Assembly (NCBI RefSeq): GCF_035918235.1
Contig: NZ_CP109485.1
Location: 1-64,000 of the forward strand
Source of the DNA: Streptomyces sp. NBC_01445
GTDB taxonomy: Bacteria > Actinomycetota > Actinomycetes > Streptomycetales > Streptomycetaceae
Direction of reading: 5' to 3'
Length of the DNA: 64,000 nucleotides
Shown: in pieces, positions 46,001-55,328 of the stretch
Position numbering within the stretch: position 1 is the stretch's first letter
Layout of the letters: each line of letters starts with the position of its first letter
Translations under genes and position numbers: made by a program
The notes under the pieces: model-generated
Told to the model about the DNA's origin: nothing
The model's input: only the letters and a program-made list of their open reading frames with translations
Database searches by the model: none

Positions 46001-47520
46001 GACAGCGGTGGCCCGGACTTCAGGAGGTGCGCCACGAGGTGGGCCAGGCCGTAGCGGTCCATCGCCGGCCAGTCCACGTCCGCCCAGGTGGGCGCGGAAT
46101 CCCGGTAGTGCTGTGTGATTCGCCGGTGCCAGGCGGCGGCGTCGACCCAGCACTCCGGGTGCTTCTCGCGGGTCTCGGGTGCGGTGAGGAATTCACCGAT
46201 CGAGGTGTGGAAGAAGCCGATGCGGTGCTCGCGCCGGTCCAGCAGCCAGCGCAGGCTGCCCAGCACCTGCCGTACGAGCGCCTCGCGGAGAGGCGTCCCG
46301 GACAGGGCCGCGAGCTGCTCCTCCGTCAAGGTTTCCCTCGCCACGGTGAGCACGCCGATGAGCGGCAGCGCCACCGTGTCCCAGTCGTCCGGCGCCCCGG
46401 CCCTGCTGCCTGGCCACGAGGCGATGTCCTCGCGGACGAGTTCCAGGAAGAAGCCGTACAGGCCGACCAGGTTCCCGGGTATGTCGCTGAAGGTGAGCAG
46501 ACGGTCGGCCAGCTCGTCGCTCCCTTCCGCGGCGGCCGCGTTCAGCGCGCGGGCGTACGTTGCCAGATAGAGGAAGTTCCCGGCCGCCCTGCGGACGGCG
46601 TGATGCTTGGTGTGGCCCACGAGCCGGCCCCGGGCCCGTTCCATGGCGACGACTGCGGGGTTCTCCAGGACGCGGTCCGCGTACTGGCGCAGATCGTCCC
46701 CCACCTGAGCGGATCCGGGGTCGATGACCACCTCGGTGAGGCGCTCCTCCCGGGCCGACCTGAGCAGCCGCAGTCCCGAATGCGGCCGGGACATCAAGAC
46801 GATCCGGATATTCTCCGGCAGTTCGGGAGAGCGGGCCAGCCAGCGCAGCAGTCCGTCCCTGGGTGCCGCCAGGTCTTCGTCGGCGATCTCGTCCAGGGCG
46901 TCGAGCAGGATGACGATCCTGGCCTCGGGGGCCTGCTCGGCCAGCACCTGCGCGGGACCGATCAGCGCGAGGTGGGCGAGATTGTCCGGATCGAGGAGGC
47001 GGGGCTCCAACTGCGCCGTCCCGATCTCGATGCCGCTGACGGACCCGCCCACATCGCCGATCCGCTGCTGCACTTCCAGCGTCGCGGTGAGCTGGAACGG
47101 CGACACCTGCAAGTCGTCGATCTTGATGCCGACGACGCGCCCCTCGACCTTGACGGACTCGATGTGCTGCTCGATCACCACCGAGAGCCGATCCAGCGCG
47201 AAGATCTCCGGGTACACCCGGGCGAGTTGGTGCCCGATGGACAGCAGGAATGCCTGGATGTCCCCGCCGGTGAGCGCGGTGCGGCTGTCCCGCCGGAAGA
47301 AATAGCGCAGCCGGTCGGGGCGGGATCGCGCTATTCCGGCGAGCAGGCTGGTCTTGCCCGCGCCGGGCTCGCCGGTCACCAGCACGTACTGGCCGCGCTC
47401 CGACGCCAGGGCCCGCTCGATCTCCTCGGCCAGCCACGTGCGCTCGACGTAGTCCGTCCCCGTCCGGTCCCGGACCACGTCCTCGAATGCCTGGCCGGCC
47501 CGGCCGTGGTCGGTGGTCAC
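42998..47520 (-). CDS. Very large STAND NTPase with a frameshift
   Basis: A GTG at 47520 overlaps the cyclase-like gene stop (GTGA). Residues 25-60 carry RTWLAEEIERAL and Walker A VTGEPGAGKTS (50-58); Walker B is ILLDALDEI near 203-211; RIVLMSRPHSG is the sensor 1-like segment, and RHEHRIGFFH-type winged-helix sequence follows near 435. From about 500 on the protein is an alpha-solenoid of HEAT/TPR-like helices. At about 44596-44600 the frame shifts in a run of five G: HAERG continues as EMAKAVALLDAVLREAENPD in the next frame. The second part ends in GVRLERLIEGRRQP. Full length would be about 1500 residues with one more G. It may be a sequencing error, a mutation or phase variation. STAND proteins oligomerise on ligand binding in signalling and antiviral immunity. 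Confidence 0.75.
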
Positions 47521-48362
47521 TTCTCGCCTCCGGCGGTACGGATGTCCACCCCGATCACCGTGCCGCTGGGGGCCACCCGGCCGACCCTGGCGGTGCCCTC
47601 GAGGCTGCCCACGGCGCGGTCCGTACGCACCGAGACCGCCTCTCCCGCCACCTCGTCGACGCTGATGTCACCCCGGACCACGGCCGTCTCCCCGGCGGTG
47701 TCAGCCGTCTCTGCCCGCTTGCGTGGCCGGTCCGGTTCGAGGTCCAACTGCCGGGCATCGGCGTCCGGCAGCCAGATCCAGGCATCCCCTCGGTACTCCT
47801 TCTCCTCGACCCATACACGCCGCAACGCCTCCGGGGCGATGGTCGTATGCGCGTCCTGTACGACGTCCCGGAAGACGACCGCCGAGACCGCGACGGCCAG
47901 ATCCGCGTCCGGCGCCTGGACCAGGGCGGTGCGCAGGGCGGCGCAGTCCAGGATGCGGCCCGTCTCCACCGGGGCCCGGCCGACGAACCCGTTGGCGGCA
48001 GGGGAGGCCGGGCCGAAGTGGACGGCGGCGCGGAGCCGGAGCCGGCTCTCCCGCACCCGGTCACGATTGAAGGCGCGCAGCCCCGCGTTCAGGGCGCGCA
48101 TGAAGGTGTCGACCAGGGCCGGTTCGGAGGCCCCCTTGGGCAGCACGGCGAACACGGAGTCCCCGCCCTCCTGGGTCGCCCATCGTGCGCGCTCCAGCCC
48201 GGCGGTGTCGGCCGCCTCCGCTACCAGGCGCGTGATGCCCTCCTGGAGTTGACGCTGGGTCACCGCATCGGCCGCGCCGTACCCTTTCGCGTCGACCGCG
48301 AGCAGCAGGCGACGCGCGAACGCGGCCCGGTGATCTGGTGAGTGCGCACGATGTGCCGTCAT
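47517..48362 (-). CDS. Nucleotidyl cyclase-like protein, possible PycC/CHD type
   Basis: 281 residues from the ATG at 48362. It begins LLLAVDAKGYGAAD, the first metal-binding Asp pattern of class III cyclases (x-D-x-x-G-[FY]). TQEGGDSVFAVLP provides the second Asp, and LRAAVHFGPA with GFVGRAPVETGRILDCA corresponds to the dimer-partner active-site strand and helix. The usual Asn of that helix is replaced (VETGRIL). The C-terminal half (about 180-281) ends in a beta-rich segment with repeated GEAVSVRTDRAVGS-like strands. It is translationally coupled to the STAND gene. With a Pycsar-type effector and a Crp-type sensor next door, it may make a cyclic nucleotide signal; activity is inferred. Confidence 0.65.
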   Translation of the reverse strand: MTAHRAHSPDHRAAFARRLLLAVDAKGYGAADAVTQRQLQEGITRLVAEAADTAGLERARWATQEGGDSVFAVLPKGASEPALVDTFMRALNAGLRAFNRDRVRESRLRLRAAVHFGPASPAANGFVGRAPVETGRILDCAALRTALVQAPDADLAVAVSAVVFRDVVQDAHTTIAPEALRRVWVEEKEYRGDAWIWLPDADARQLDLEPDRPRKRAETADTAGETAVVRGDISVDEVAGEAVSVRTDRAVGSLEGTARVGRVAPSGTVIGVDIRTAGGEK

Positions 48363-48579
48363 AACACCTCTCAACTCTCCTGCGTAGCAATGGACTTGCC
48401 CCAGAGGGCTGCGTCGTACACGCAGCCCGTGCGGCCGCCGCTGCCACAGTCGTACGCCCTCGTCCCGGCACACACCCTGTAGAAGTAGGGGATCCCGGAA
48501 AGCCGTAGAAGGGACTGGTGCCGTCCCGGTCGCCGGCCGCTACTGGACGGGACGCACCGTCGCGGACCGAGGAGACGCC

Positions 48580-49098
48580 ATGACACCTGTCGGGCCGGCA
48601 GCCGACCGTAGCCCCGAGCGGGACATGTTCACCGTGCTGCACGCGACCCACCAGCAGGCGGACACCAAAGCCGGCGTGCTGGCGGCGGCGCTGGCCGCGC
48701 TGGCCAGCACGGCGGGCGGGTGGAGCCGCCCCGCGGTGCTCCTGTGGGAGCGCGGTGGGGCGGCCGGGCTGCTCGCCGGAGGGCTGCTCGCCGCGTTCGT
48801 CTGCGGATTGGCTGGCGGCGCGGTGAGCCTGGCCGCGGCGTTGACCCCGCGCCTGCTGCGGGACCCGGGGGGCAACCGCTACAGCTTCCTCCAGCTGGCC
48901 GCCGCTTCCGACGAGCAGCCGGCGGATGCCGCGGATGCCCACGAAGCATCGGCAAGCGGGGAGTTGTCGCGTACGGTGCGGTTCCTCGCCCGGGTTGCCG
49001 TGCGCAAGCACCGCTGGCTGCGGGCCGGGGTGGCCTGCACCGCTGTCGTTGGCGTGGCCGCGGGCCTCGGCGCGACGTTGCTGCCGCCCTTGGTCTGA
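48580..49098 (+). CDS. PycTM-like (DUF5706) membrane effector
   Basis: 172 residues. RDMFTVLHATHQQADTKAGV is the signature of Pycsar effector/DUF5706 proteins (LL-x-x-H-x-x-A-D-x-K-A). It is followed by hydrophobic helices at about 26-48 and 66-86, a soluble loop and a last helix at 146-170. In Pycsar immunity such proteins bind cyclic UMP or CMP and disrupt the membrane. The gene is transcribed away from the cyclase-like gene across a 217-base divergent promoter region and faces the Crp-like gene. The pairing is the main reason for suspecting a Pycsar-type function. Confidence 0.7.
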   Translation: MTPVGPAADRSPERDMFTVLHATHQQADTKAGVLAAALAALASTAGGWSRPAVLLWERGGAAGLLAGGLLAAFVCGLAGGAVSLAAALTPRLLRDPGGNRYSFLQLAAASDEQPADAADAHEASASGELSRTVRFLARVAVRKHRWLRAGVACTAVVGVAAGLGATLLPPLV

Positions 49099-49110
49099 CG
49101 GCCGTGCCGG

Positions 49111-49818
49111 CTACGGCTGCCCAGGCGCCAGGTCGGCGAGCAGCCTGAGCTGGGGCACATTCCGGATGGTGGTGGCCCGGTAACCCGTCTCCACCAAGCC
49201 CTCCTCGCGCAGGTCGCGCAGCACCTTGTGGATGGTCGTCTCGGCGGCGCCGACCAGGGTGGCCAGCTCCGGCTGCGTCAGCCGGCAGCCGATCACCACG
49301 CCGCCGTGTCCGGGCGAGCCGTACGCGGCCGCCAGCTCCACCAGCAGCCGGGCCAGCCGCACTTTCGTCGGGTAGCCATGGAAGTCGAGCCGACGCCGGT
49401 TCGCCCAGCGCAGCCGGTCGGCGACGAGGCCGGTCAGGGCAATGGAGATCTGCGGGCGGCGCAATAGCAGTCCGCGCAGTGCGCCACTCGGCAGCACCTG
49501 GGCCGTCAGGGGGCCGCAGGCGATGACGGTCGCGGAGCGGGGCGTGCCGGCCAGGGCGGCCATTTCGCCCACTGTGTCCCCGGCGGCCCGGACCGCAAGC
49601 AGGGAACTCTCGCCGTTCTCCACCGTCGCCGTGACCTTGGTGAGGCCGGACAGCAGCAGCAGCGCGTGCCGATCCCGCATCCCCTCCCGGAGCAGCACGC
49701 CCCCGGCCTCGATGCGCGTCCGGGTGCCCAAGTTCAGCAGCTCTGTCCGTTCCGGCTCCGGCAGCGTCCCCAGCAGGCTGCGCGCCGGCCACCCCTCGGA
49801 CTCGATCCACTGGCCCAT
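49111..49818 (-). CDS. Crp/Fnr-family cyclic-nucleotide-type regulator
   Basis: 235 residues from the ATG at 49818 (GTGGGGGCAGGT upstream; an ATG at 49848 is possible). Cyclic-nucleotide-binding fold: LLREGMRDRHALLLLSGLTK, AAGDTVGEMAALAGTPRSAT. C-terminal winged helix: RLARLLVELAAAYGSPGHGG and CRLTQPELATLVGAAETTIH, typical of Crp. The phosphate-binding cassette is GEMAALAGTPRSAT, close to the GEL-x-RSAT pattern of true cNMP binders. It ends 13 bases from the PycTM-like gene, facing it. It could read the same signal as the membrane effector. Confidence 0.8.
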   Translation of the reverse strand: MGQWIESEGWPARSLLGTLPEPERTELLNLGTRTRIEAGGVLLREGMRDRHALLLLSGLTKVTATVENGESSLLAVRAAGDTVGEMAALAGTPRSATVIACGPLTAQVLPSGALRGLLLRRPQISIALTGLVADRLRWANRRRLDFHGYPTKVRLARLLVELAAAYGSPGHGGVVIGCRLTQPELATLVGAAETTIHKVLRDLREEGLVETGYRATTIRNVPQLRLLADLAPGQP

Positions 49819-50034
49819 ACCTGCCCCCACGGCTCTCAACGAGGTCATGCCCGTGCACGGGACCGATAGCCCCGCGTGGCACAACGTGTTCCTGGCTGCT
49901 GACCTTGCCGACTCCAAGGTGATCCGACAGCGGCAGGTCGCCAGCCCGGCGGAGCTTCGTCACGGAATCTACCTCCTTCCCGCCGGGCCGAGCCAAGTCT
50001 CATCCACCCGTGCCTGCTCAGGCCAGTGCCAGAT

Positions 50035-50451
50035 TCACTTCCCCTCCTCCTGCAGCTTGAGCAAGTGGTCGAAGTTGCCAGCCCGGCGGACGAGTTCCTC
50101 ATACGTGCCCGTCTCGCAAACGCGCCCCTGGCTGACGACGATGATCCGGTCGGTGAGGCGGGTGTTGGCCAGACAGTGGGCGATAGACACGGTCGCGCGT
50201 CCGACGGCGAGGGCCTTCAGCTGCTGGTAGATCCGGTGCTCGGTGAGGGCAGCGGTCGGCTCGTCCATCACGAGCACGGGAGCCTTCCGATGGAAGGTTC
50301 GCGCGACCGCGACGCGCTGCCACTGTCCGCCGGACACACCAGGAGTGGGCCAACGAGGTGTCCAGTCCGTTGGGCGGTCCCCGTTGGGTGCGCGCCAAGA
50401 AACTTTACCCAACATCAGCTGCCAGGCACGGAGTTTGACTGTCAGTGGCAC
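50035..50451 (-). pseudogene. C-terminal fragment of ABC transporter ATPase
   Basis: It contains the ABC signature VSGGQWQRVAVARTFHRKAP, Walker B VLVMDEPTAALTEHRIYQQL, the switch His SIAHCLAN and the D-loop region up to GNFDHLLKLQEEGK. The P-loop half and any membrane domain are absent; the first ~25 residues are of mixed origin. It cannot bind ATP normally. Confidence 0.75.
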
Positions 50452-50564
50452 GTGATACCCCTGAAGACATAACCCTCAATCTCGCGGGCGGCCTGCGTGT
50501 AGCTGCGGCCGGTGCGCTTCATTTCGGCACGGATCGCGTCTTTGCGCTGCTTGTCCTTGGTCAT
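50442..50564 (-). CDS. Small conserved-looking protein, probably truncated
   Basis: From the ATG at 50564 the product is MTKDKQRKDAIRAEMKRTGR, SYTQAAREIEG and a short tail. This start is common among small Streptomyces plasmid proteins, but the end runs into the neighbouring ABC fragment, suggesting a 3' truncation. Role unknown. Confidence 0.4.
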   Translation of the reverse strand: MTKDKQRKDAIRAEMKRTGRSYTQAAREIEGYVFRGITCH

Positions 50565-50747
50565 GACGGTCCTTCCACGGCATGCCCACGCCCATGCTGC
50601 AGCAGGGTCATCACGATCAGGCAAGGAGCTGCGCGATTCTCAGAACCTTGTCCATGTCCCGAGCGCGTGGGTGCTGTTCGGGCCGGACTGGCAGGCGCTT
50701 TCACTGCCGTGGTCGGCACGATAGCGCATCGCCGGGAGGGGGCGTGG

Positions 50748-51059
50748 TCAGTCTGCGTGGTCGTGCTGTATCCGCTCGCCCGCGTCGATGACTGTCCCGT
50801 GTGTCAGGGGTGCGTCTTCTGCTTCAGCCAATAGGCCGGACACGGTGCGCCCGTAGGCGGCGCACACCTTTGCCAGGCACGTCGTCGTTGGGTCGGTCAC
50901 TGCCCGCTCGATCCGCGACAGCGTCGAGCGGCTCACGCCCGTGCGCCTCTCTAGGTCCTCCAGTGACCAGCCCTGAGCTGTCCGCAGGTCCACGAGTCGG
51001 CGCGCCAGGCGGGCTTGCATTCGCTCGATTCTCTCGGACTCCGCCGCGTCAACTCCCAT
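50748..51059 (-). CDS. XRE-family HTH protein, short
   Basis: 103 residues. A complete Cro/C1-type helix-turn-helix (LARRLVDLRTAQGWSLEDLE, RRTGVSRSTLSRIERAVTDP, LAKVCAAYGRTVSGLL). Family members of this type usually continue with a cupin domain to about 190 residues. Here the protein stops after THGTVIDAGERIQHDHAD, so it may be a truncated regulator. Confidence 0.6.
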   Translation of the reverse strand: MGVDAAESERIERMQARLARRLVDLRTAQGWSLEDLERRTGVSRSTLSRIERAVTDPTTTCLAKVCAAYGRTVSGLLAEAEDAPLTHGTVIDAGERIQHDHAD

Positions 51060-51185
51060 GTCTTGCTTCCCGTTCGGGCTCAGTGCCGGCAGTCTGCTTG
51101 GGTCTCCAGGACGAAGGGCCGGTTCCCGCTGAACCTTGGCGACCGGTACGGGTCACCGCCTTCGCCGGCGCACTGACGACGATCT

Positions 51186-52324
51186 CTAGTGTTCCGAGTC
51201 AAGAATTCCGTGTGTATGTGTAGCCTTGTTCTATGGCGCGGATGGGGCGGCCGAAGGCCGAGTTGACTCTGTCGGATGAGGAGCGGGCTGCACTCGAGGG
51301 ATGGGTGCGGCGTCGTTCCACGCCGCAGGCGTGGGCATTGCGGTGTCGGATCGTCCTGGCTTGTGCCGAAGGCACCTCCAACAAGGATGTGGCTACTCAA
51401 CTCGGGTCCACACCACAGGCGGTGGGCCGCTGGCGGGCCCGGTTCGTGCAATATCGAATCGCAGGTCTGGGTGACATGCCACGTCCGGGTGGCCCCAGGA
51501 CGGTGACGGACGACCAGGTCGCCGCGGTCGTCACCAAGACGCTGGAATCCACCCCGAAGAACGCGACGCACTGGTCGACGCGATCGATGGCGAAAGAGAT
51601 GGGCCTGTCTCAGTCGTCGGTGTCCCGGATCTGGCGGGCGTTCGGCCTGCAGCCACATCGCTCGGAGACCTTCAAACTGTCAACCGATCCGTACTTCGTC
51701 GACAAGGTCCACGACGTCGTCGGTCTCTACCTGGACCCGCCCGAACGGGCGTTGGTGTTCTGCGTGGATGAGAAGTCGCAGATCCAGGCCCTGGACCGGT
51801 CCCAGCCGGTGCTGCCGATGATGCCCGGTGTTCCCGAGCGGACCACCCACGACTACGTCCGCGCCGGCACCACCACACTGGTCGCGGCTCTGGAGGTCGC
51901 CACCGGCAAGGTGATCGGCTCCCTGCACCGCAGGCACCGGGCCGAGGAGTTCAAGAAGTTCCTCGTCAAGCTCGACAAAGAGGTGCCTGGTGACCTGGAT
52001 GTCCACCTCGTCTGTGACAACTACGCCACCCACAAGACACCCGCCATCAAGAAGTGGTTGCTGGCCCACCCCCGGTTCCACCTGCACTTCACACCAACCG
52101 GCTCGTCCTGGCTCAACCTCGTCGAGCGGTGGTTCGCCGAACTGACCAACAAACAGATACGGCGAGGTGTCCACAGATCCGTCCAGGCCCTCGAGAAGGA
52201 CATCCGCAACTGGATCGCCACCTGGAACACCGACCCGAAGCCCTACGTCTGGACGAAGACCGCAGACGAAATCCTCGAACGCCTCGCCAGCTATCTGAAT
52301 AGAATTCCTGACTCGGAACACTAG
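51186..52324 (+). mobile_element. IS630-family insertion sequence
   Basis: Terminal inverted repeats CTAGTGTTCCGAGTCA(A/G)GAATTC at 51186-51208 and 52302-52324 (one mismatch). TA lies within CTAG at each end, as expected for the TA target duplication of IS630/Tc1 elements. About 1.14 kb, with one intact transposase gene. Confidence 0.9.
51233..52324 (+). CDS. IS630-family transposase
   Basis: 363 residues. Two N-terminal HTH domains (SNKDVATQLGSTPQAVGRWR and MGLSQSSVSRIWRAFGL) are followed by the DDE domain: VFCVDEKSQIQALDRSQPVL (first Asp), HLVCDNYATHKT (second Asp) and PTGSSWLNLVERWFAELTNK (Glu). All three catalytic residues are present, so the enzyme looks active. The TAG stop lies inside the right inverted repeat. 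Confidence 0.9.
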   Translation: MARMGRPKAELTLSDEERAALEGWVRRRSTPQAWALRCRIVLACAEGTSNKDVATQLGSTPQAVGRWRARFVQYRIAGLGDMPRPGGPRTVTDDQVAAVVTKTLESTPKNATHWSTRSMAKEMGLSQSSVSRIWRAFGLQPHRSETFKLSTDPYFVDKVHDVVGLYLDPPERALVFCVDEKSQIQALDRSQPVLPMMPGVPERTTHDYVRAGTTTLVAALEVATGKVIGSLHRRHRAEEFKKFLVKLDKEVPGDLDVHLVCDNYATHKTPAIKKWLLAHPRFHLHFTPTGSSWLNLVERWFAELTNKQIRRGVHRSVQALEKDIRNWIATWNTDPKPYVWTKTADEILERLASYLNRIPDSEH

Positions 52325-52421
52325 CGCCTGGAGATGTTGTTTCGATCTCGGCCGGCGAGGGACCCGTCCACAGTCGCGATGTGCTGCTCGGGGTCCCACG
52401 CGAGGACGACGTGAGAGTGCG

Positions 52422-53768
52422 TTAGATGGGCTGGGTGGTGATGCGGGCTCCGACCGCGGCCAGCTTGGCGACGGGCTGTTCGTAGCCGCGCTCCAGGTAG
52501 CGGGTTCCGGCGATGGTGCTCGTGCCGTCGGCGACGAGTGCGGCGAGGACGTAGCCGAAGCCGGCCCGCAGGTCTGGGATGACGAGGTCGGCGCCGTGCA
52601 GGCGTCGGGGGCCGCTGATCTTGGCGGTGTGCTGGAAGTCCCGCCCGTGGAAGCGGCAGGCGACCGCTCCCAGGCACCTGGTGGTGAGCTCCACCGAGGC
52701 GCCCATGGCGTTCAACTGCTCGGTGTAGCCGAAGCGGTCTTCGTAGATGGTTTCGTGGACGACGGAGGTGCCGGTGGCCTGGGTGAGCAGGACGGTGAGC
52801 GGCTGCTGCCAGTCCGTCATGAATCCGGGGTGGACGCCGGTTTCGACGTCGGTGGCGGTCAGGGGCCGGGCCCTCCAGAATTCCAGGCCGTCCTTGGTTT
52901 CGGCGAAGTCGCCGCCGATGTGCCGCAGGGTGTTGAGGTAGGTGACCAGGTGTTCCTGGCGTGCCCCGCGGACCTCGATGCGTCCGTCCGTTGCGATGGC
53001 GGCCGCGGCGAAGGAGGCGATCTCGATGCGGTCGGCGATGGTGGTGTGTTCGACGCCGCGTAGTTCGCGGACTCCCTCGACCATGATGGTGCGGTCGGTG
53101 TTGATCGTGATGAGGGCGCCCATTTTCTGGAGCATGAGGATCAGGTCCACGATCTCGGGCTCGACGGCCGCGTTGGAGATCACGGTGGTCCCGGAGGCGC
53201 GGACTGCCGCCAGGAGGAGGTTCTCGGTGGCGCCGACGGAGGGGAACGGCAGGTCGATGTGGGCGCCGGTGAGCCTGTCGACGTGGACCTTCACCGAGGT
53301 GGGGTGTTCCGCGATGTCGGCGCCCATCTGGCGCAGTCCCTCGAGGTGGAAGTCGATGGGGCGTTTGCCGATGGTGCAGCCGCCGGGCAGGGGGACGATC
53401 GTTTCGCCGCGACGGTGGAGCAAGGGGCCCATCATGAGGATCGGGATGCGGTTGACGCCGGAGTACATAGCGGACAGCGACGTTTCGCGTACTTCGGGGG
53501 TGTGCACGCGGACCGAGTGCTCGCCGAGCCAGGTCACTTGGGTGCCCAGTTCGGCGAGCATGCCGAGGACGAGGTCGACCTCCAGGATGCGGGGGACTCC
53601 GTGCAGCACGCACGGCTGGTCGGTCAGCAGGCCGGCCACGATCTGCTTCGTGACGGCGTTCTTCGCGCCCGATGCCGTGACGGAGCCCTCAAGCGGTACG
53701 CCACCCGTGATGCGGTAGGTGTGACGGTCGGCTGCCATGGGCTGCTCCAGCGCGCTGGCGATATTCAT
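52422..53768 (-). CDS. MurA-like UDP-GlcNAc 1-carboxyvinyltransferase paralogue
   Basis: 448 residues from the ATG at 53768; upstream codons are not protein-like. EPSP-synthase fold with ITGGVPLEGSVTASGAKNAV at the N-terminus (Lys and Asn of the MurA active site) and PLPGGCTIGKRPIDFHLEGL, where Cys near residue 131 is the PEP/fosfomycin-reactive cysteine. PSVGATENLLLAAV and DLRAGFGYVLAALVADGTS follow. MurA adds enolpyruvate from PEP to UDP-GlcNAc. This copy stands at the end of an operon with aldolase, hexapeptide-repeat and glycosyltransferase genes, not among cell-wall genes. A biosynthetic or resistance role is more likely than housekeeping. Confidence 0.8.
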   Translation of the reverse strand: MNIASALEQPMAADRHTYRITGGVPLEGSVTASGAKNAVTKQIVAGLLTDQPCVLHGVPRILEVDLVLGMLAELGTQVTWLGEHSVRVHTPEVRETSLSAMYSGVNRIPILMMGPLLHRRGETIVPLPGGCTIGKRPIDFHLEGLRQMGADIAEHPTSVKVHVDRLTGAHIDLPFPSVGATENLLLAAVRASGTTVISNAAVEPEIVDLILMLQKMGALITINTDRTIMVEGVRELRGVEHTTIADRIEIASFAAAAIATDGRIEVRGARQEHLVTYLNTLRHIGGDFAETKDGLEFWRARPLTATDVETGVHPGFMTDWQQPLTVLLTQATGTSVVHETIYEDRFGYTEQLNAMGASVELTTRCLGAVACRFHGRDFQHTAKISGPRRLHGADLVIPDLRAGFGYVLAALVADGTSTIAGTRYLERGYEQPVAKLAAVGARITTQPI

Positions 53769-53826
53769 CTGACGGTATCCCTCACAGTGCTGTTCGGCGC
53801 TTATGGCGAAATGCCCGCCGCAAACA

Positions 53827-54621
53827 TCACGCCGGAACCCGCCTCGTGCGATAGGACGATACCGGTGGGACGGTGGTTGCATCGGTCAGGGACAGCCGTT
53901 CGGCCTCGCGGTACAACCGGTTCGGGAAGATGACGCCCCCGGTCAGCGCGGCCTGCAGAACGGCGGTGCGGGCGCTCTCCTCCAGGCGCAGCATGAGGTC
54001 GGTGGTCTCCTCCAGTTGGCGGCCGACGGTGAATGCTCCGTGCCGGTAGAGGGTGAAGGCGAGCCCGTGGCGCTGCATCTCCTCGGCGCGCGGAGCGATG
54101 ATTTCCTCCAGCTGGGGCCTGTAGTGCAGCAGGGTGACGGCGGCCACGTCGGGGCGTTGCACCATGCCCTGGGGCAGGTCCAGAGGTACCGGGTCGGCGA
54201 GGAAGTCCGCTTTGACGGCGCTGTCGTCGGCTTGGAGGCAGGGGATCTCACCGAAGGCGTCGGCCCGGTTGGTCACCGACGGGATCGGCAGGCCCAGGGA
54301 GGCGAAGGCGAGGGCGTAGGGCGCGTGCGTGTGCACGATCGCACCGGCGCGGGGCAGCATCCGGTACAGGTCCAGGTGCATGGGGGTGCCGGAGGCGCCC
54401 AGACCACCGGTCTGCTCGACAATCCGGCCGTCCGGGTCCAGCACGATGAAGTCGCGGATCGAGGCGTCCCAGCGGTCGAACGCGAGCCGCGTGCAGGACA
54501 TGAGGATGTTGCCGTCCGGCAGGCGCACCGATACGGCCCCGCCGGCAGGGTTGAGCACCTCCCACGCCTTGAGGTCTTTCAGGGCAGCCAGGAGGTGCAT
54601 GCGCTCGGTCTCGTGCTTCAC
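53827..54621 (-). CDS. Class II aldolase/adducin-family protein
   Basis: 264 residues from a GTG at 54621 overlapping the previous stop (GTGA). Features: LNPAGGAVSVRLPDGNILMS, TPMHLDLYRMLPRAGAIVHT with HTHAPYALAFASLGLPIP (zinc His pair) and a later LLHYRPQLEEI, where another zinc ligand His would lie. Family members cleave or epimerise sugar phosphates such as fuculose-1-phosphate. The operon context suggests it handles a sugar intermediate for the neighbouring MurA-like enzyme and glycosyltransferase. Confidence 0.75.
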   Translation of the reverse strand: MKHETERMHLLAALKDLKAWEVLNPAGGAVSVRLPDGNILMSCTRLAFDRWDASIRDFIVLDPDGRIVEQTGGLGASGTPMHLDLYRMLPRAGAIVHTHAPYALAFASLGLPIPSVTNRADAFGEIPCLQADDSAVKADFLADPVPLDLPQGMVQRPDVAAVTLLHYRPQLEEIIAPRAEEMQRHGLAFTLYRHGAFTVGRQLEETTDLMLRLEESARTAVLQAALTGGVIFPNRLYREAERLSLTDATTVPPVSSYRTRRVPA

Positions 54622-55328
54622 GGGGCGGCTCCTTCGGTTCGAGGGGTGAGGTGGAATCCACCAGTGGGCGGGTGCAGGGTGCTGCCGGGCGGTATCCAGG
54701 CCGTGGGCACGGTGATCCCGGCGTGCAGAATCGAGTCGGCGCCCACGACGGTGCCGGGGCTGAGCACGACGTGGACGCCGGCGCGGACGCGGTCACCGAC
54801 GAGGGCGCCCCACTTCGCCAAGCCGGTACTCATCCGGCCGCCGTCCGGCAGGCCGAATTCCACTGTCCGCGTTGGATGGAGCATGTCGGGGTTGGACAGC
54901 AGGCACGAGGCGGTCACCAGGCCGGTCGCGAAGTAGGCGTGCTGTCCGATGACGGAGCAGGAGATCGTCGCCCGGTGGGAGAGCACCGTGCCCGCTCCGA
55001 TGACGCTGCGGGAGATCTCGCAGCCGTAGCCGATGTGGACACCTCCGGAGATCACGGTGCGGCCCCGCACCGTGGAGTACTCGTGAATCCTGGCTTCTGG
55101 ACCGATCACCACGTCCGCGGCCACGTTGGCCAAGGGGGAGACGTAGGCGCTGGGGTGGATGCGCGGCTGATCGCCGAGGCTGGCGCACACCAGGTCGTAC
55201 ACCGCACCGGACACATCTCCGATCGCCGCGATCGGCTTGCCGTCGAGGACGTCCGCACCCCAGCCCTTCAAGTGCGGATCGTCCCCCAGGCGCAGCACCT
55301 GGCCGAGCAGGGGGCCGTCCTCGTTCAT
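54618..55328 (-). CDS. Left-handed beta-helix (hexapeptide repeat) protein
   Basis: 236 residues, ATG at 55328 overlapping the glycosyltransferase stop. From about 58 on there are hexapeptide-type repeats: IHPSAYVSPLANVAADVVIG, ARIHEYSTVRGRTVISGGVH, IGYGCEISRSVIGAGTVLSH, LVGDRVRAGVHVVLSPGTVV. The fold is that of acyltransferases and the C-terminal domain of sugar nucleotidyltransferases. There is no nucleotidyl-binding domain, so an N- or O-acyltransferase acting on a sugar is most likely. Confidence 0.75.
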   Translation of the reverse strand: MNEDGPLLGQVLRLGDDPHLKGWGADVLDGKPIAAIGDVSGAVYDLVCASLGDQPRIHPSAYVSPLANVAADVVIGPEARIHEYSTVRGRTVISGGVHIGYGCEISRSVIGAGTVLSHRATISCSVIGQHAYFATGLVTASCLLSNPDMLHPTRTVEFGLPDGGRMSTGLAKWGALVGDRVRAGVHVVLSPGTVVGADSILHAGITVPTAWIPPGSTLHPPTGGFHLTPRTEGAAP

